Assembly: GCF_007677875.1 (NCBI RefSeq)
Contig: NZ_VEDO01000001.1
Coordinates: forward strand, 1 to 64,000
Direction: 5' to 3'
Length of the DNA: 64,000 nucleotides
Source of the DNA: Variovorax boronicumulans
Lineage (GTDB): Bacteria > Pseudomonadota > Gammaproteobacteria > Burkholderiales > Burkholderiaceae_C
Below the pieces are notes generated by a model, which saw nothing but the letters and a program-made list of their open reading frames with translations, did not search any database and was not told the DNA's origin. Positions 51,501 through 60,992 of the stretch are shown piece after piece. The stretch's first letter is position 1, and each line of letters opens with the position of its first letter. Position numbers and translations under genes: made by a program.

Positions 51501-54500
51501 CGGCGGCCAGCAGCGCATCGCCGCCGGCACGTGCCTGGGTGCCGTTCAAGTGCAGGTCGCGCCCGGCCGACAGCACCAGGTCGTCGCCCGCTCCGATCTG
51601 TCCCGCATGGGCCTGGCTGCTGCTGCTGGTGACGCTGGCGCGCCCCATCTGCATGCGGCTGTCGTGCCCGCTGTCCAATGTGCCGAAGACGATGTCGCGG
51701 CCGGCCTGCACGTGGACCGTGCTACCGGCGGCGATGTGCCCGGTGGTGTTCTGCACGTCCTGTCCCGCCTGGATCTGCAGGGTCCGGCCGGCCTCGATGC
51801 GCGCGGTGTTCGACAAGCTGGTGTGGCTGCCGACGACGCTGGCCTGCGCATTCGACGCGCTCCAGTCCTGCGTGATCGCCAAGCTCTCGTTGCGCACGTC
51901 CCGCGCGGCCACCAATGCCACGTCACGCCCTTGCACGGTGCCGCCCTGGTTGACGATGTCGCGGCTGGCCACCAGCACCGTGCGGCCCGTGGACGACTGG
52001 CCGATCACGCCGCCGCGGTTGAGGATGTCCTGGCCTTGCAGGCGCACGTCGTCGCCGGTCACCAGCGCGCCATGCGGTCGCACCGTGCCTTCTCCCAGAT
52101 GGGCCAGGTACAGGCGCGGGGCCAGAACGTCCTGGGTGCTGCCGTCCGGCAGTGTGACGCTTTGGCGTTCGAGCCACACGATGTCGCTGGTGAGCTGGGC
52201 CATCTGCGCGGCGGTCAGCGCCACGCCCACGCGCAAGTCCAGGGCCTGCGCGAACGATGCGCCGGCGTTCAGCAGGGCGGCGTACTGGGCGTCGTCGTCG
52301 CTGTAGCCGGCCAGATGGCGCCGGCCGGTCTGCGCGGTGACCTGCTCGCGGATGCGCTGCTGCTCCATGAAGCCATCGCCCAGGCGCTTGAGCATCAGCG
52401 CCGGGTCCAGTCCGAGGGTCTGCAGCATGCTGTCGCTGGAGACCCAGGGCTTGGCATTGGCGAAGCGTGGGTGCGTGGTGTAAAGCGTTGCGCCGGCCGC
52501 CGCGGGCTGCAGCTGGAACAGGCCGCTGCCGCCGGCGCTGGCCTGCGCGCGCGTGGCGATGTCGGTGCCGCCCGCCAGGGTGACGCTGGCGCCCTGTGAC
52601 GTCCCGCCATGCGCCGCGCCTTCCGAGCGGCCCACGGTGGCACTGGCGGCGGGTTGGTCTACCGCCTGCGCATGGACGCTGACGCCGCTGCTGCTTTGCG
52701 CGGCCAACATGCCGCTCTGGATGCGCCGCGTCGTGCCGGCCTGCGGCGTGGTCCCGGAGCTCAGGCGCAGATCCGCGGTGGGGTTGGCATGGTTGCCGGC
52801 AGAAGTGTCGACGTTGCGGATGCTGCCAGCCTGGATGTCGACCTGCTGGCCCGACACCACCGCGCCGATGCTGCCGATGACCTCGGTCCTGTCCGGCTGG
52901 CGGTAGGCAGCCGATGTGCCGTTGGCATAGTGGTGTGTGCCGTCGAAGCGCCAGGTGCGCAGCAGCGTCGTGGCGCGGTTCTCGAAGGCGGCGCCGTCGG
53001 TGCCGTGCAGGGCGAGTGCGCCGCCTGCCACGATGTCGCTGTGGTCGTTCAGCATCCAACCGGAGAAGTTGACGCGGATGTCGCCGCCGGCGGCGATGCG
53101 GCCGGCGCTGCCGGCTCCGGGCGCGAGGCGGTCTTCGGTGGCCGTGACATGGGCGTCGCGTTGCAGTTCGTACAGCGCGGTGTTGGGCCCCAGCACGCTC
53201 TGTGTGTCGCGGATGATGGTCGTGTTCGGATCCACGTAGTCCAGCGGCGCGACGAAGCGCACGCAATTGGTGGCGCAACTGCCGTAGGCGGGGTTGAATG
53301 CCACGCGCGAGGTGTCCATCGTGTGCACCTGTGCGTCTTCCCAGACGCCGCTGGTGACGCCGGGAACCTGGTCCGGGTTGGGCACGCCATCCTGGCGCGC
53401 CGTGTAGTACAGCACGCGTGTTCCGTCAGAGCCGCTCATGCGTTCGGCCTGACCCCAGTGCTTGCCGTCGGCCGATGCACGGCCGGCGCGTCCGCTGAAG
53501 AACACCGTGTCATTGGCATGGGTGCGCACCACCACGCGGCCGATCGCGTAGCCATCGGGCGTGTAGACGGTGCTCTGCTCCAGGATGTCTGCAGGGTTCA
53601 CGTAGGACACCTGGTAGGCGGAGTAGTTGGTGCCTTCCGGTGTGTAGCCCCTGCCATTCCTGTCGCGGTTCTGCCACCACGATGGCATGCGCATCGTGTG
53701 GTTCTCTTCCAGCGTGACGACGTGCTGCACGCCCACGCCAGGCCGTTCGTTCAGCACCGTGGCCGCGTCGACGTCGATGTGACGACCGGCCTCGATGGTG
53801 GCGCTGCGGTTCAGCAGCGCGCCCGTGGCGATGCCGATGTCGCGGCCGGCATAGATGTTGGCGCCATCGGTGTTCGACAGGGCCTGGGTGGCCTGCAGCG
53901 CCAGATCGTCGGGGGCGCCGAGCAGCGCCTGCGGTCCAACGTTGTCCAACGTGCGTGCCGTGATAACCAGCGCACCCGCCGTGATCGCCCCCTGGTTGGT
54001 CAGCGCGTCGGCGTGCAGCGCGGCACTGCCTGCACCGATCTCGCCACCGTTGTGCAGAGCGCCGGCGGCGTGCAGGGCCACCTGCCCGGCCTCGATGGTC
54101 GCGCCTGCGATGTTGTCCATGCTCTGGGCCTGAGCGGCGAGGGCGCCGCCGGCGCGCAGGCCGCCGCCGTTGCGCAGCGCGCCACCGACCGTCAGAGAGA
54201 GATCGCGTGCTGCATGGGCCAGACCGGTATGTGCGTGATCGCCGCTGATCTGCAGGTTCAGGTCGCGGTCGCTGGACAGGGTGCCTTCCAGGTTCGACAG
54301 GCTGCCCGTGGCGATCGCCAGATCGGCTTGCGAACCTGTTGCCGTGGCAATGCGGCCACCGTCGTTCTGCACCTGCGCGACAGCGATGCGGACGGGGCCC
54401 GCCGCGACGATGCTGCCACCGGCGTTGTGCAGCCGGGCATTTGCCTGTGCCATGGTGAGACCGCCGTCGCTGGCGATGCTGCCGCGGTTGCGCACCTGTT

Positions 54501-57500
54501 CCGTGACGGCCAGGTCCAGCGCCTGGCCGGCCGAGAGTTGTGCGCCGGCCAGGTTGTCCAGTGTGGCGGCCAACAACTGCAGCGCACCGTTGCTGCCGAT
54601 CAGGCCGGCGGCACCGGCATTGACGATCGTGGTGGCCGCGATGCGGCTGGCGCCGTTGCCGGCGTTGACGATGCGCCCGTCCTGGTTGTCGATGGCAGCG
54701 GCCTGCAATGCCAGCGATGCGCCGGCACCGGTGGCTTCCAGCGTGCCGCCCGCATTGCGCAGTTGCCCACCCAGCGCGACGTCCAGCGCGTTGCCGCCGC
54801 GCAGCAGACCACCGGTGTTGTGCAGGTCGGTCGCCGCGCGCAGGGCCAGCGTGCCATCCGCCTGCAGCCGTCCGCCCTGGTTCAGCACCTGCGCGGCGGA
54901 CAGTGTCAGGTCGGCGCCGCTGCCGGCCGCCGTGCCGATCAGTCCCGCGCGGTTGTCTAGCGTCGCGCTGGCAGCGACGCGCGCCTGGCCCGCGCCCGCT
55001 TGCAGGATCTCTCCGCTGTTGGCAAGGTCGCTGGCATCGATGGCGATGCGTGCCGCGTGCATGCGCCCCGCGTTGTGCACGCCGATGGCCTGCAGCGCCA
55101 GCGTGCCGTTGCCGATGACTTCGCCGTTGCCGTTGTCGAACTGTGCGGCCGTGATGGCGAGCTGGCCGCTGCCGGCATGCGCGATGTGGCCGCCTGCGTT
55201 GGCCATGTACTCGGCCTGCAGCGCCATGTCATGGCCGTTGCCGGCGATGCGCCCGCCGCGGTTGTCCAGTATGCCGGTGGTGCGGACCTGCATGGTGGCG
55301 TCGCCGGTCTGGGCGATCAGGCCCGTGTTGGCCAGCGTGTCAGCCTTGAGCACGACGCGGTCGGCCTGCATGGTGCCGCTGTGGGACAGGCTGCGTGCCT
55401 GCACGTGCAGTTCGCCGTTGCCCAGGATGCGGCCATCGTTGGCGTCGAGCTGTTCCGCGGCGATGGCGAGGCGACCGGTGCCGGCATGCGTGATCTCGCC
55501 CCCGGCATTGGCCAGGGTCGTCGCTGTGATGTCCATGCCGAGCGCGTTGCCGGCAATGCGGCCACCGCGGTTGTCGAGCTGTGCAGCGACGGCGACGCGC
55601 ATGTCTGCCATGCCCGTCTGCACGATCTGACCGCCCCGGTTGTCCAGCGTGGTTGCCTGGATGTCGATGCGGTCCGCCTGCATGTGGCCGCCATGCGTGA
55701 TCTGCCCGGCACGCAGCGCAAGTGCGGCGTTGCCGACGATGCTGCCGTCGCCGCCGTGCAATGTCTCGGCGTGGATCGCCAGCTGGCCGCTGCCGGCATG
55801 TTCGATGCGGCCGGCACCGTTCGTGATCGACGCGGACCGCAGTTCCATGTCCTGGGCATTGCCAGCGATGCTGCCGCCCGTGTTGTCCAGCGCCTCGGTG
55901 GCGTGCAACCGCATGGCCTGGTTGCCCGTTTGCGTGATCTGGCCGCCGTGGTTGTCGAGAACCCGGGCGGCCATGCCGATCTGCGCTGCCTGCATGCTGC
56001 CCTGGTTGGCGACGGTGTCGGCCTGCAGTGCCAGCACGCCGTTGCTGGTGATGTGGCCGTTGCCGCCTTCCAGCCGTCCTGCATCGATGGCCAGCCGGCC
56101 GCTGCCCGTGTGAACCAGGTGGCCGCCATCGTTGGCGATGTGCGCGGACTGCAGCGCCATGTCGCTCGCATTGCCGGCAATACGGCCACCGCGGTTGTCC
56201 AAGGTCTCGCTGGCCGTGATGGCCATGGCCTGTGCGCCGCGCTGCACAATCTCGCCGGCCTGGTTGTCCAGCCGGGTGGCGACCACGGCGATCTGCTCTG
56301 CAGCCATTCTGGCGCCCTGACCGTGGGCGATCTGCTTCGCATCGATCTGTAGCACGCCATTGCCGACGATGCGGCCGCTGTTGCCGTCCAGGCGCTCGGC
56401 CTGGATCTGGAACCGACCTGTGCCAGCGTGTTCGATCGTGCCGCCGGTGTTGTCCAAGGCGCCGGCGCTGATTTGTAGATGGCGTGCGTTGGCCGCGATC
56501 CGGCCGCCCTGGTTGGCGAGCCTGCCGCTGGCGGACAGCCGCATGCTGGCTTCTCCGGTCTGCACGATCTCACCGCGGTTGTCCAGCGTGGCAGCCGCGA
56601 TGGTGATCTGCCCGGCTTGCACGCTGCCGGCCAGCGTCAGCTGCTTGCCTTGCAGCTGCAGGCTGCCGTCACTGAGGATCCGGCCGTCGCCACCGTCGAG
56701 CTGGCCCGTGGTGATGCCGAGCACGCCGCTGCCGGCATGGGCGATGCTGCCGCCGGCGTTGGCGAGCTGGCCGGCCCGGAGTTCCATGTCGTTGGCATGG
56801 CCGACGATGCGGCCGTTGCGGTTGTCGAGCTCCTCGCGTACGGCGATGCGCATGGCCTGGCTGCCACGCTGCACGATCTCGCCGGTGGCATTGGCCAGGC
56901 GCCCTGCCTCCAGTGTGATCTGCTCGGCCGACATCGTGGCGCCGGCGCCATGGGCGACCTCGGTGGCCTGCAGGTGCAGGGCGCCGTTGCTGGCGATGTG
57001 TCCGCCGTCGCCTTCGACGCGGTCGGCGCGCAGGTCCAGTTGACCCAGGCCAGCGTGCGCGATGCTGCCGGCGCGGTTGTCCAGCGTGACGGTCTCGATG
57101 TGCAGATCAGCAGCGTTCGTGGCGATGCGCCCGCCGCTGTTGTCCAGTGCCTTGGCGGTGATGCGCATGGCGGCTTCACCGGTCTGCACGATGTCGCCGC
57201 CGCGGTTGTCCAGGCGTGTGGCTGCCACCTCGATCCGGGCCGCCTGCATGCGCCCACCCTGCTGCAGTTGGCCGGCCTGCACGGAGAGGTGGGCGTTGCT
57301 GGCGATGGTGCCATCGCCACCGTCCAGCCGCTCAGCCTGGATGCTCAGCTGCCCGGCTCCTACATGCGCGATCTGACCGCCGTGGTTGGACAGATGGGCC
57401 GTCTGCACGGCCATGTCGACGCCATGGCCCGTGATGTTGCCGCCGCGGTTGTCGAACGCCTCGCTGGCCGCCAGGCGCATCGGCTCTGTGCCGGTTTGAA

Positions 57501-59220
57501 CGATCTGGCCGCTGTTGCGCAAGCGCGTGGCCTCGACCGTCACCTGCCCGGCCTGCAGTTGGCCGGCGTGCGTCGCTTCGCGTGCCCGCAACGCCAATGC
57601 GCCACCGGTCTGCAGCGTTCCGTTGCCACCGTCGAACTGATCGGCATCGACCGACAGGCGGCCATTGCCAGCCACCTCGATGCGACCACCGGCATTGGCC
57701 AGCGTGCCGGCTCGCAAGTCCAGATCGGCCCCTGTGGTGGCAATCTGACCGCCGCGGTTGTCCAGGGTGCTGCGGCTCGCGATGGCGATGCGGCCGGCCT
57801 GCAGCTGACCGCCGGCGTTGTCGAAGCGCTCGGCATTGACGCTGAAGTCGCCCCGCATACTGAGCTGGCCTCTGGCATTGCCGAAGTGGCGTCCGTCGAA
57901 GGACAGACGCTCGATGTGCAGAGCGCCGCCCGCGTTGTCGATGTCGTGCGCCTGCAGCGCGATGGTGCCAGCCGCGTCGATGCGCCCACCTTCGTTGTGC
58001 AGCATGCCCTGGGCGGTGATGCTGCCAGGTGCACCGGCGGCAGGAATCGCCTGCTGTGCTGGATCGGCGACGGCTGCTGCATCGGATGCCGCGGCGGGCG
58101 CGCTTGCCGCCGCGACTGCGCTCGCGTTGCTGGCGCTGGGCGCTGCGGGCGGCGGCGTGCCGATCTGTCCGCCGTCGCTGTTGCGCACCGTGGCGCCGGC
58201 GAGCTGCAAGGCCATGTTGCCGGCCTGGTGGATGCGGCCACCGCGGTTGTGGATGTCCTCGCCGCTGGCGAGCTCGACGCGCCCACCCTCCAGCGTGCCG
58301 GTGTTCTCCAGCCGGCCCGCGGCGGTGACGACCAGCCCGCCGGCGCCAGCGCCGATGTGGCCGGCATTGCGCACGCCGACACCGGCCCCGGTGCCGACCA
58401 GTGTGATCTTTCCGGCGTACATGCCGCCGAGCGCTGACACGTCCAGCGCAAACGCCGGTGTGGCACCGCTCGCGCCCAATGCGCTGTCCGTGCCCGCAAC
58501 CGCCTTCAGCTCGTTCGCCCAGATGCCGGCGTTGACCCGCATGGCGCGCGACAGGATGGCCACGTAGTCGGTGCCGGACGCATCCAGCCCTGCGCCGTCC
58601 ATGACGATGGTGCCGCCCCGCACCAGGAAGCCATCGAGTGCACCGGCCGCGCCGAACTGGGGCGTGCCGGTGGTGAGCGTGGCGCGGCTGGTGTTGATGA
58701 AGCCGGCGCCGTCGACCTGGATGCCGGACGGGTTGGCGATCACGACCTCGGCGCGTTGGCCGGCCACCTCCACGTAGCCGCGCAGGCGGCTGGGGTCGGC
58801 GCTGTTGACCTCGTTCAGGATGACGCGCGCGGGGCCTCGCGCCAACCAGGGATTGCCCGCCACCTGCCCGGCCAACTGTGTCTGTGCGGCCGTTCGGCTG
58901 TTGTTGAGCACCGCCCCCTGCGGGCCGACGTCGAATTGCCGGTACAGGTTGCGCGAGACGCCGGCTGCACTCGGCGTCTGGATGTTGACCAGCGCGGCGC
59001 CGCCTGGGGTGGCCAACACGGTGGGTCGCAGGGAGCCGGGTGCATTGGGATCAGCGGCGATCTGGCCCATGGCGGGCCCTGCGGCCAGCGTGGCCAGCGC
59101 CGTGACCGCGAGCGTGGTCGTGCCGCTTGCCGCCTTGCCGGCGCTGCGTGCCGTTTCCTGGACGGCCATGCGCAAGCCGCGTGCGGCGTTGAAGACGATG
59201 CGGTGCAAATGCTTGTTCAT
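48547..59220 (-). CDS. cdiA: CdiA-type two-partner secreted toxin with lipase-like tail
   Basis: The 3557-residue exoprotein starts with an extended signal peptide (MNKHLHRIVFNAARGLRMAV), cleaved near MGQ (about residue 52). The TPS secretion domain (about 55-320) has NPSGI at 163-167. A rigid FHA-1-like repeat fibre spans to about 1800, including nine 104-residue repeats. A non-repeat region (about 1820-2300) contains KRLGDGFMEQQRIREQ. FHA-2-like repeats run to about 3270. The tail (about 3290-3557) is an alpha/beta hydrolase with ILAVNGILN, the nucleophile elbow GHSRG (Ser3418), Asp3480 in ANDPVS and His3511 in NSAHSC. The start has AAGGAA upstream. An export partner precedes it and an immunity gene follows. 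Confidence 0.9.
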   Translation of the reverse strand: MNKHLHRIVFNAARGLRMAVQETARSAGKAASGTTTLAVTALATLAAGPAMGQIAADPNAPGSLRPTVLATPGGAALVNIQTPSAAGVSRNLYRQFDVGPQGAVLNNSRTAAQTQLAGQVAGNPWLARGPARVILNEVNSADPSRLRGYVEVAGQRAEVVIANPSGIQVDGAGFINTSRATLTTGTPQFGAAGALDGFLVRGGTIVMDGAGLDASGTDYVAILSRAMRVNAGIWANELKAVAGTDSALGASGATPAFALDVSALGGMYAGKITLVGTGAGVGVRNAGHIGAGAGGLVVTAAGRLENTGTLEGGRVELASGEDIHNRGGRIHQAGNMALQLAGATVRNSDGGQIGTPPPAAPSASNASAVAAASAPAAASDAAAVADPAQQAIPAAGAPGSITAQGMLHNEGGRIDAAGTIALQAHDIDNAGGALHIERLSFDGRHFGNARGQLSMRGDFSVNAERFDNAGGQLQAGRIAIASRSTLDNRGGQIATTGADLDLRAGTLANAGGRIEVAGNGRLSVDADQFDGGNGTLQTGGALALRAREATHAGQLQAGQVTVEATRLRNSGQIVQTGTEPMRLAASEAFDNRGGNITGHGVDMAVQTAHLSNHGGQIAHVGAGQLSIQAERLDGGDGTIASNAHLSVQAGQLQQGGRMQAARIEVAATRLDNRGGDIVQTGEAAMRITAKALDNSGGRIATNAADLHIETVTLDNRAGSIAHAGLGQLDLRADRVEGDGGHIASNGALHLQATEVAHGAGATMSAEQITLEAGRLANATGEIVQRGSQAMRIAVREELDNRNGRIVGHANDMELRAGQLANAGGSIAHAGSGVLGITTGQLDGGDGRILSDGSLQLQGKQLTLAGSVQAGQITIAAATLDNRGEIVQTGEASMRLSASGRLANQGGRIAANARHLQISAGALDNTGGTIEHAGTGRFQIQAERLDGNSGRIVGNGVLQIDAKQIAHGQGARMAAEQIAVVATRLDNQAGEIVQRGAQAMAITASETLDNRGGRIAGNASDMALQSAHIANDGGHLVHTGSGRLAIDAGRLEGGNGHITSNGVLALQADTVANQGSMQAAQIGMAARVLDNHGGQITQTGNQAMRLHATEALDNTGGSIAGNAQDMELRSASITNGAGRIEHAGSGQLAIHAETLHGGDGSIVGNAALALRAGQITHGGHMQADRIDIQATTLDNRGGQIVQTGMADMRVAVAAQLDNRGGRIAGNALGMDITATTLANAGGEITHAGTGRLAIAAEQLDANDGRILGNGELHVQARSLSHSGTMQADRVVLKADTLANTGLIAQTGDATMQVRTTGILDNRGGRIAGNGHDMALQAEYMANAGGHIAHAGSGQLAITAAQFDNGNGEVIGNGTLALQAIGVHNAGRMHAARIAIDASDLANSGEILQAGAGQARVAASATLDNRAGLIGTAAGSGADLTLSAAQVLNQGGRLQADGTLALRAATDLHNTGGLLRGGNALDVALGGQLRNAGGTLEATGAGASLALQAAAIDNQDGRIVNAGNGASRIAATTIVNAGAAGLIGSNGALQLLAATLDNLAGAQLSAGQALDLAVTEQVRNRGSIASDGGLTMAQANARLHNAGGSIVAAGPVRIAVAQVQNDGGRIATATGSQADLAIATGSLSNLEGTLSSDRDLNLQISGDHAHTGLAHAARDLSLTVGGALRNGGGLRAGGALAAQAQSMDNIAGATIEAGQVALHAAGALHNGGEIGAGSAALHADALTNQGAITAGALVITARTLDNVGPQALLGAPDDLALQATQALSNTDGANIYAGRDIGIATGALLNRSATIEAGRHIDVDAATVLNERPGVGVQHVVTLEENHTMRMPSWWQNRDRNGRGYTPEGTNYSAYQVSYVNPADILEQSTVYTPDGYAIGRVVVRTHANDTVFFSGRAGRASADGKHWGQAERMSGSDGTRVLYYTARQDGVPNPDQVPGVTSGVWEDAQVHTMDTSRVAFNPAYGSCATNCVRFVAPLDYVDPNTTIIRDTQSVLGPNTALYELQRDAHVTATEDRLAPGAGSAGRIAAGGDIRVNFSGWMLNDHSDIVAGGALALHGTDGAAFENRATTLLRTWRFDGTHHYANGTSAAYRQPDRTEVIGSIGAVVSGQQVDIQAGSIRNVDTSAGNHANPTADLRLSSGTTPQAGTTRRIQSGMLAAQSSSGVSVHAQAVDQPAASATVGRSEGAAHGGTSQGASVTLAGGTDIATRAQASAGGSGLFQLQPAAAGATLYTTHPRFANAKPWVSSDSMLQTLGLDPALMLKRLGDGFMEQQRIREQVTAQTGRRHLAGYSDDDAQYAALLNAGASFAQALDLRVGVALTAAQMAQLTSDIVWLERQSVTLPDGSTQDVLAPRLYLAHLGEGTVRPHGALVTGDDVRLQGQDILNRGGVIGQSSTGRTVLVASRDIVNQGGTVQGRDVALVAARDVRNESLAITQDWSASNAQASVVGSHTSLSNTARIEAGRTLQIQAGQDVQNTTGHIAAGSTVHVQAGRDIVFGTLDSGHDSRMQMGRASVTSSSSQAHAGQIGAGDDLVLSAGRDLHLNGTQARAGGDALLAAGRELDLQAVASTSSSDLRNDPAGSRYRQTHSQTTVQGASVQAAGDLVARAGLAETGDLRTVGSALQAQGAATLSASGDIAITEARASRSIESFQRGSRSGLLSRKTTVDETSHRSDTAVGSTVGGATVAIVAGQDVAVRASEVIADADLRMAAGRDLRIEAGEDRFADSSLHQEKKSGLFGSGGLGITIGSQKMSGAQQSQSTRAVASTVGSVGGDVTLTAGGQYRQTGSDVMAPDGKVTVAAQNIRIEEARETLAQQAQHKASGSGATLALTSPASGAIQSIAQTADAMGKTGSTRAQVLGAASIALDATRLVEPAKALLKDPSSAATGFNLSISIGGSTSSSQSDYKSDTAQASSVRGRDVRLLAHGSGHASSIAVQGSDITASRDVALLADGAIDVVASRSTSAQRGSSKSSSASIGMSFGTNGLLVNVGASQGKGKSNGTELTYRNSHITAGGQLGLQSGGDTTIAGGTLNGDVVRADIGGRLTIESLQDQALNESRNHSAGFSASFGPGVSSASISMNKSKAHEDYASVVEQSGIHAGDGGFQLQVAGTTSLSGAVITSTPAASNAQRNVLQTTALITRDIENHAIAEASNSGLSLSTDMLNQGRYGLAKGLVGNAMLNADASGSDKGVTRTAVSAGAVTITNAELQMKATGQSAEQAVAALNRQTDGAHQAAQRQSLQAVLGDAQAQQTLQQAAFKTVTIYTDDAYKTMFTKQVRYYRVTCGGTPGECLNEPDKRVVVEINEKTAKAEGTILAVNGILNEDKRAGQLAYQNASLNRDESKPDSIVLMHIAPAETVLGELLVAGYENTLASSLGYTIADVSYANLLEARGEQTTISMGHSRGTIVQNNAFEILAERGYVSRGLSVEGVGIAVAAETYASAANRVIVNDTPDPRVSITYMANDPVSVIAAGNPGDALAALKEFYNVVMKSNSAHSCYGTGATGCTTIANPVAGGPVPMSPNTGEVRVYRGGQDSTSEMKP
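51377..51875. repeat. Direct repeat, copy A (within cdiA)
   Basis: This is the partner of 45907-46405, in the same orientation and gap-free at offset 5470. It covers cdiA codons of about residues 2450-2615. Recombination between the copies would delete 5.47 kb, replace the lipase tail and fuse cdiA to the orphan tail cassette. Confidence 0.9.
54935..57690 (-). repeat. Nine tandem 104-residue repeats in cdiA
   Basis: Units of about 104 codons (312 bases) repeat nine times across residues 510-1428. Landmarks are H-A-G-S-G-Q-L, LDGGDG, QTG and LDNRGGRIAGN. The units differ at many positions, so they are old, but the landmarks recur at near-constant spacing. They form the beta-helical shaft of the filament. 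Confidence 0.85.
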
Positions 59221-59252
59221 GTTGAACGTTCCTTTTCTGGCCGGATGGGATG

Positions 59253-60992
59253 TCAGTAGTTCAGCTGCAGGCTGACGCCGAGGCTTGGGGAATGGCTGTG
59301 CATGGCCTGCGGCTTGCGCAGGGGCGTGCCGGCGAACAGATCCCAGCTCAGGGAGCCGTGCTGGCCCCGCAGGCCCAGCACCGCGCCCGCCAGGCTGCGG
59401 CCGGGCAGATGGCGCGCGGAGGGTCCACCGACGCGGCCGAAGTCCAGGCCGGCGTACAGCGCAGCGCCGCTGGTGCCGAGCGACCAGGCCAGTTCGTTGC
59501 GCAGCAGCCAGCCGCGGTCGGCCAGCAGGCTGCTCTCGCCGTCGAAACCACGCACGGTGTAGCGACCGCCGATGCCGAAGCGCTCGGGCGGTGCCAGAGG
59601 CGTGCGGTTCCATTGCGCGCGGATCTGGCCGGTGTAGGCCAGACGTTGCGTTCCCCATTGCAGCGGCAGTTGCAGCGAGGTTTCTGCCGTGGCGAGCGCA
59701 AAGCGGGCGGTGCCCTCGCCGAACGCTTGCTCCGGCGCCGGCTGTGCGCCGAAGGCCCCGGTGCCGCGGCGCCAGCCCAGGCTGGCATCCAGCGTCGCCG
59801 TGTTGCCATCCGCGAGCCCGATGAAGGTGCGGTGCGCCAGCTCGAGCGACCAGCCGCCCACCACACGACGCTGCACCTCGATCTCCGTGTCGTCGATGAA
59901 GCTGCTGTTGCTGCGGCGAAACGCGCCCAGCGTCAGGCTGGTCTTGTGGCGCTGGTCGCGGTGCAGCAGCCGGGTGACCTGCGCCTGGATGTTGTGTGAC
60001 GTGCCCGCGTAGACGTAGTCCTGCTGCAATCCGGCCACGCGCTGGTGGTAGCGGTTGCGGCTGGCCGTGGTGCCGAACAGCCAGTCGCCGTACGGGATGG
60101 AGTAGTGCAGCGTGGCGCCGCCAGTGCCGCGGCCCTGCGGATTGAACATGCCGCGCTGCAGGTTCAGGTAGGCCAGATCGTTGAGACCGAGCGGGCCGTC
60201 CCAGGCCAGCGTGGCGTTGGCCTGCAGCCGGCCGGTGGCGCGTGTGCCGCTGTCGTCCAGGCCCAGCGCCACGCGCAGCGGACCCAGCGCGCGCGGGGAA
60301 CGGCGGACATCGATGACCAGGTCGCTGTCGCCGGGGCCGGCACCCTCGCCCTGGGCCGGTTCGATGCGGATATCGGCGTCCACCGTCGGCAGGCGCTTGA
60401 AGTTCTCCAGCCCCTGCTCGACGTCGCGCAGGTTCAGCAGATCGCCGGGGGCGGCTGGCACGGCGCTGCGCAGCCCGGCTGTGATGGCGCCCGAGGCACC
60501 CCGGATGGCGGCGATGCGGCCCGGAACGACGGTCAGCTGCAGCTGTCCCGAGGCCAGATCCTGCGGCGGCGCCAGCACGCGCGAGGTGATCCACCCGCGC
60601 GCGACCAGGGCCTGCTGCAGGCGTGCCAGCACCGTGTTGATGCCCTGCGTGCCCAGGCAACGTCCGATCGGGCCGTCGTCGGCCTCGGGCCCCGCAGCGG
60701 CATCGGCGAGCCACGGGAACGGCTCGGCACCCTGCAGCGTCAACGCGTTAATGCGGAAGCACGGTTGCTCGTCACCGGGGAGGCGGCCGGTGACCGGGAG
60801 TTCCGGCAGTGGCAGCCGCACATCGGCTCCGCGCTCGAACTGCTCACGCAGCAGGCGCTGGCGTTCCTGCCTGCGCAGTTCTTCGACGGGGGCATCGGCT
60901 GGCGGTTGAACCTGGGCCATGCCGATGCTGCCTACGGTGAGCAGCCAGCAGACGAGCGTATTGCGGCAGCTGTGACGGTGCGATGCGGGGAT
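59253..60992 (-). CDS. cdiB: CdiB/FhaC-type TPS outer-membrane transporter
   Basis: The protein has a signal sequence (CRNTLVCWLLTVGSIGMAQ), an Arg/Glu-rich helix (ELRRQERQRLLREQFERG), and POTRA domains with FRINALTLQGAEPFPWL and LARLQQALVARGWITSRVLA. A 16-strand barrel follows with GRYTVRGFDGESSLLADRGW (the L6 loop VRGF/Y motif) and ends in a strand with LQLNY. It exports CdiA across the outer membrane. The start is unresolved: the only in-frame ATG is at 60920, inside the signal, and the next normal codon is a GTG at 61283, beyond a likely promoter. The end given is therefore approximate. The cdiA start lies 32 bases downstream. Confidence 0.85.
   Translation of the reverse strand: MPASHRHSCRNTLVCWLLTVGSIGMAQVQPPADAPVEELRRQERQRLLREQFERGADVRLPLPELPVTGRLPGDEQPCFRINALTLQGAEPFPWLADAAAGPEADDGPIGRCLGTQGINTVLARLQQALVARGWITSRVLAPPQDLASGQLQLTVVPGRIAAIRGASGAITAGLRSAVPAAPGDLLNLRDVEQGLENFKRLPTVDADIRIEPAQGEGAGPGDSDLVIDVRRSPRALGPLRVALGLDDSGTRATGRLQANATLAWDGPLGLNDLAYLNLQRGMFNPQGRGTGGATLHYSIPYGDWLFGTTASRNRYHQRVAGLQQDYVYAGTSHNIQAQVTRLLHRDQRHKTSLTLGAFRRSNSSFIDDTEIEVQRRVVGGWSLELAHRTFIGLADGNTATLDASLGWRRGTGAFGAQPAPEQAFGEGTARFALATAETSLQLPLQWGTQRLAYTGQIRAQWNRTPLAPPERFGIGGRYTVRGFDGESSLLADRGWLLRNELAWSLGTSGAALYAGLDFGRVGGPSARHLPGRSLAGAVLGLRGQHGSLSWDLFAGTPLRKPQAMHSHSPSLGVSLQLNY

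Noticed and set aside
44481-52599. Very long plus-strand frames opposite the FHA/CdiA genes
   Set aside because: Their Ala/Gly/Arg repeats mirror the repeat structure of the minus-strand genes, and no RBS or fold is seen.
54935-57690. CRISPR-like or satellite repeat array
   Set aside because: The period is about 312 bases with no short identical repeats or spacers, and it stays in frame as protein repeats.
59221-60714. Extension of cdiA upstream to 60714 in the same frame
   Set aside because: It overlaps the cdiB coding region in another frame, and the extended signal peptide and RBS mark the start at 59220.
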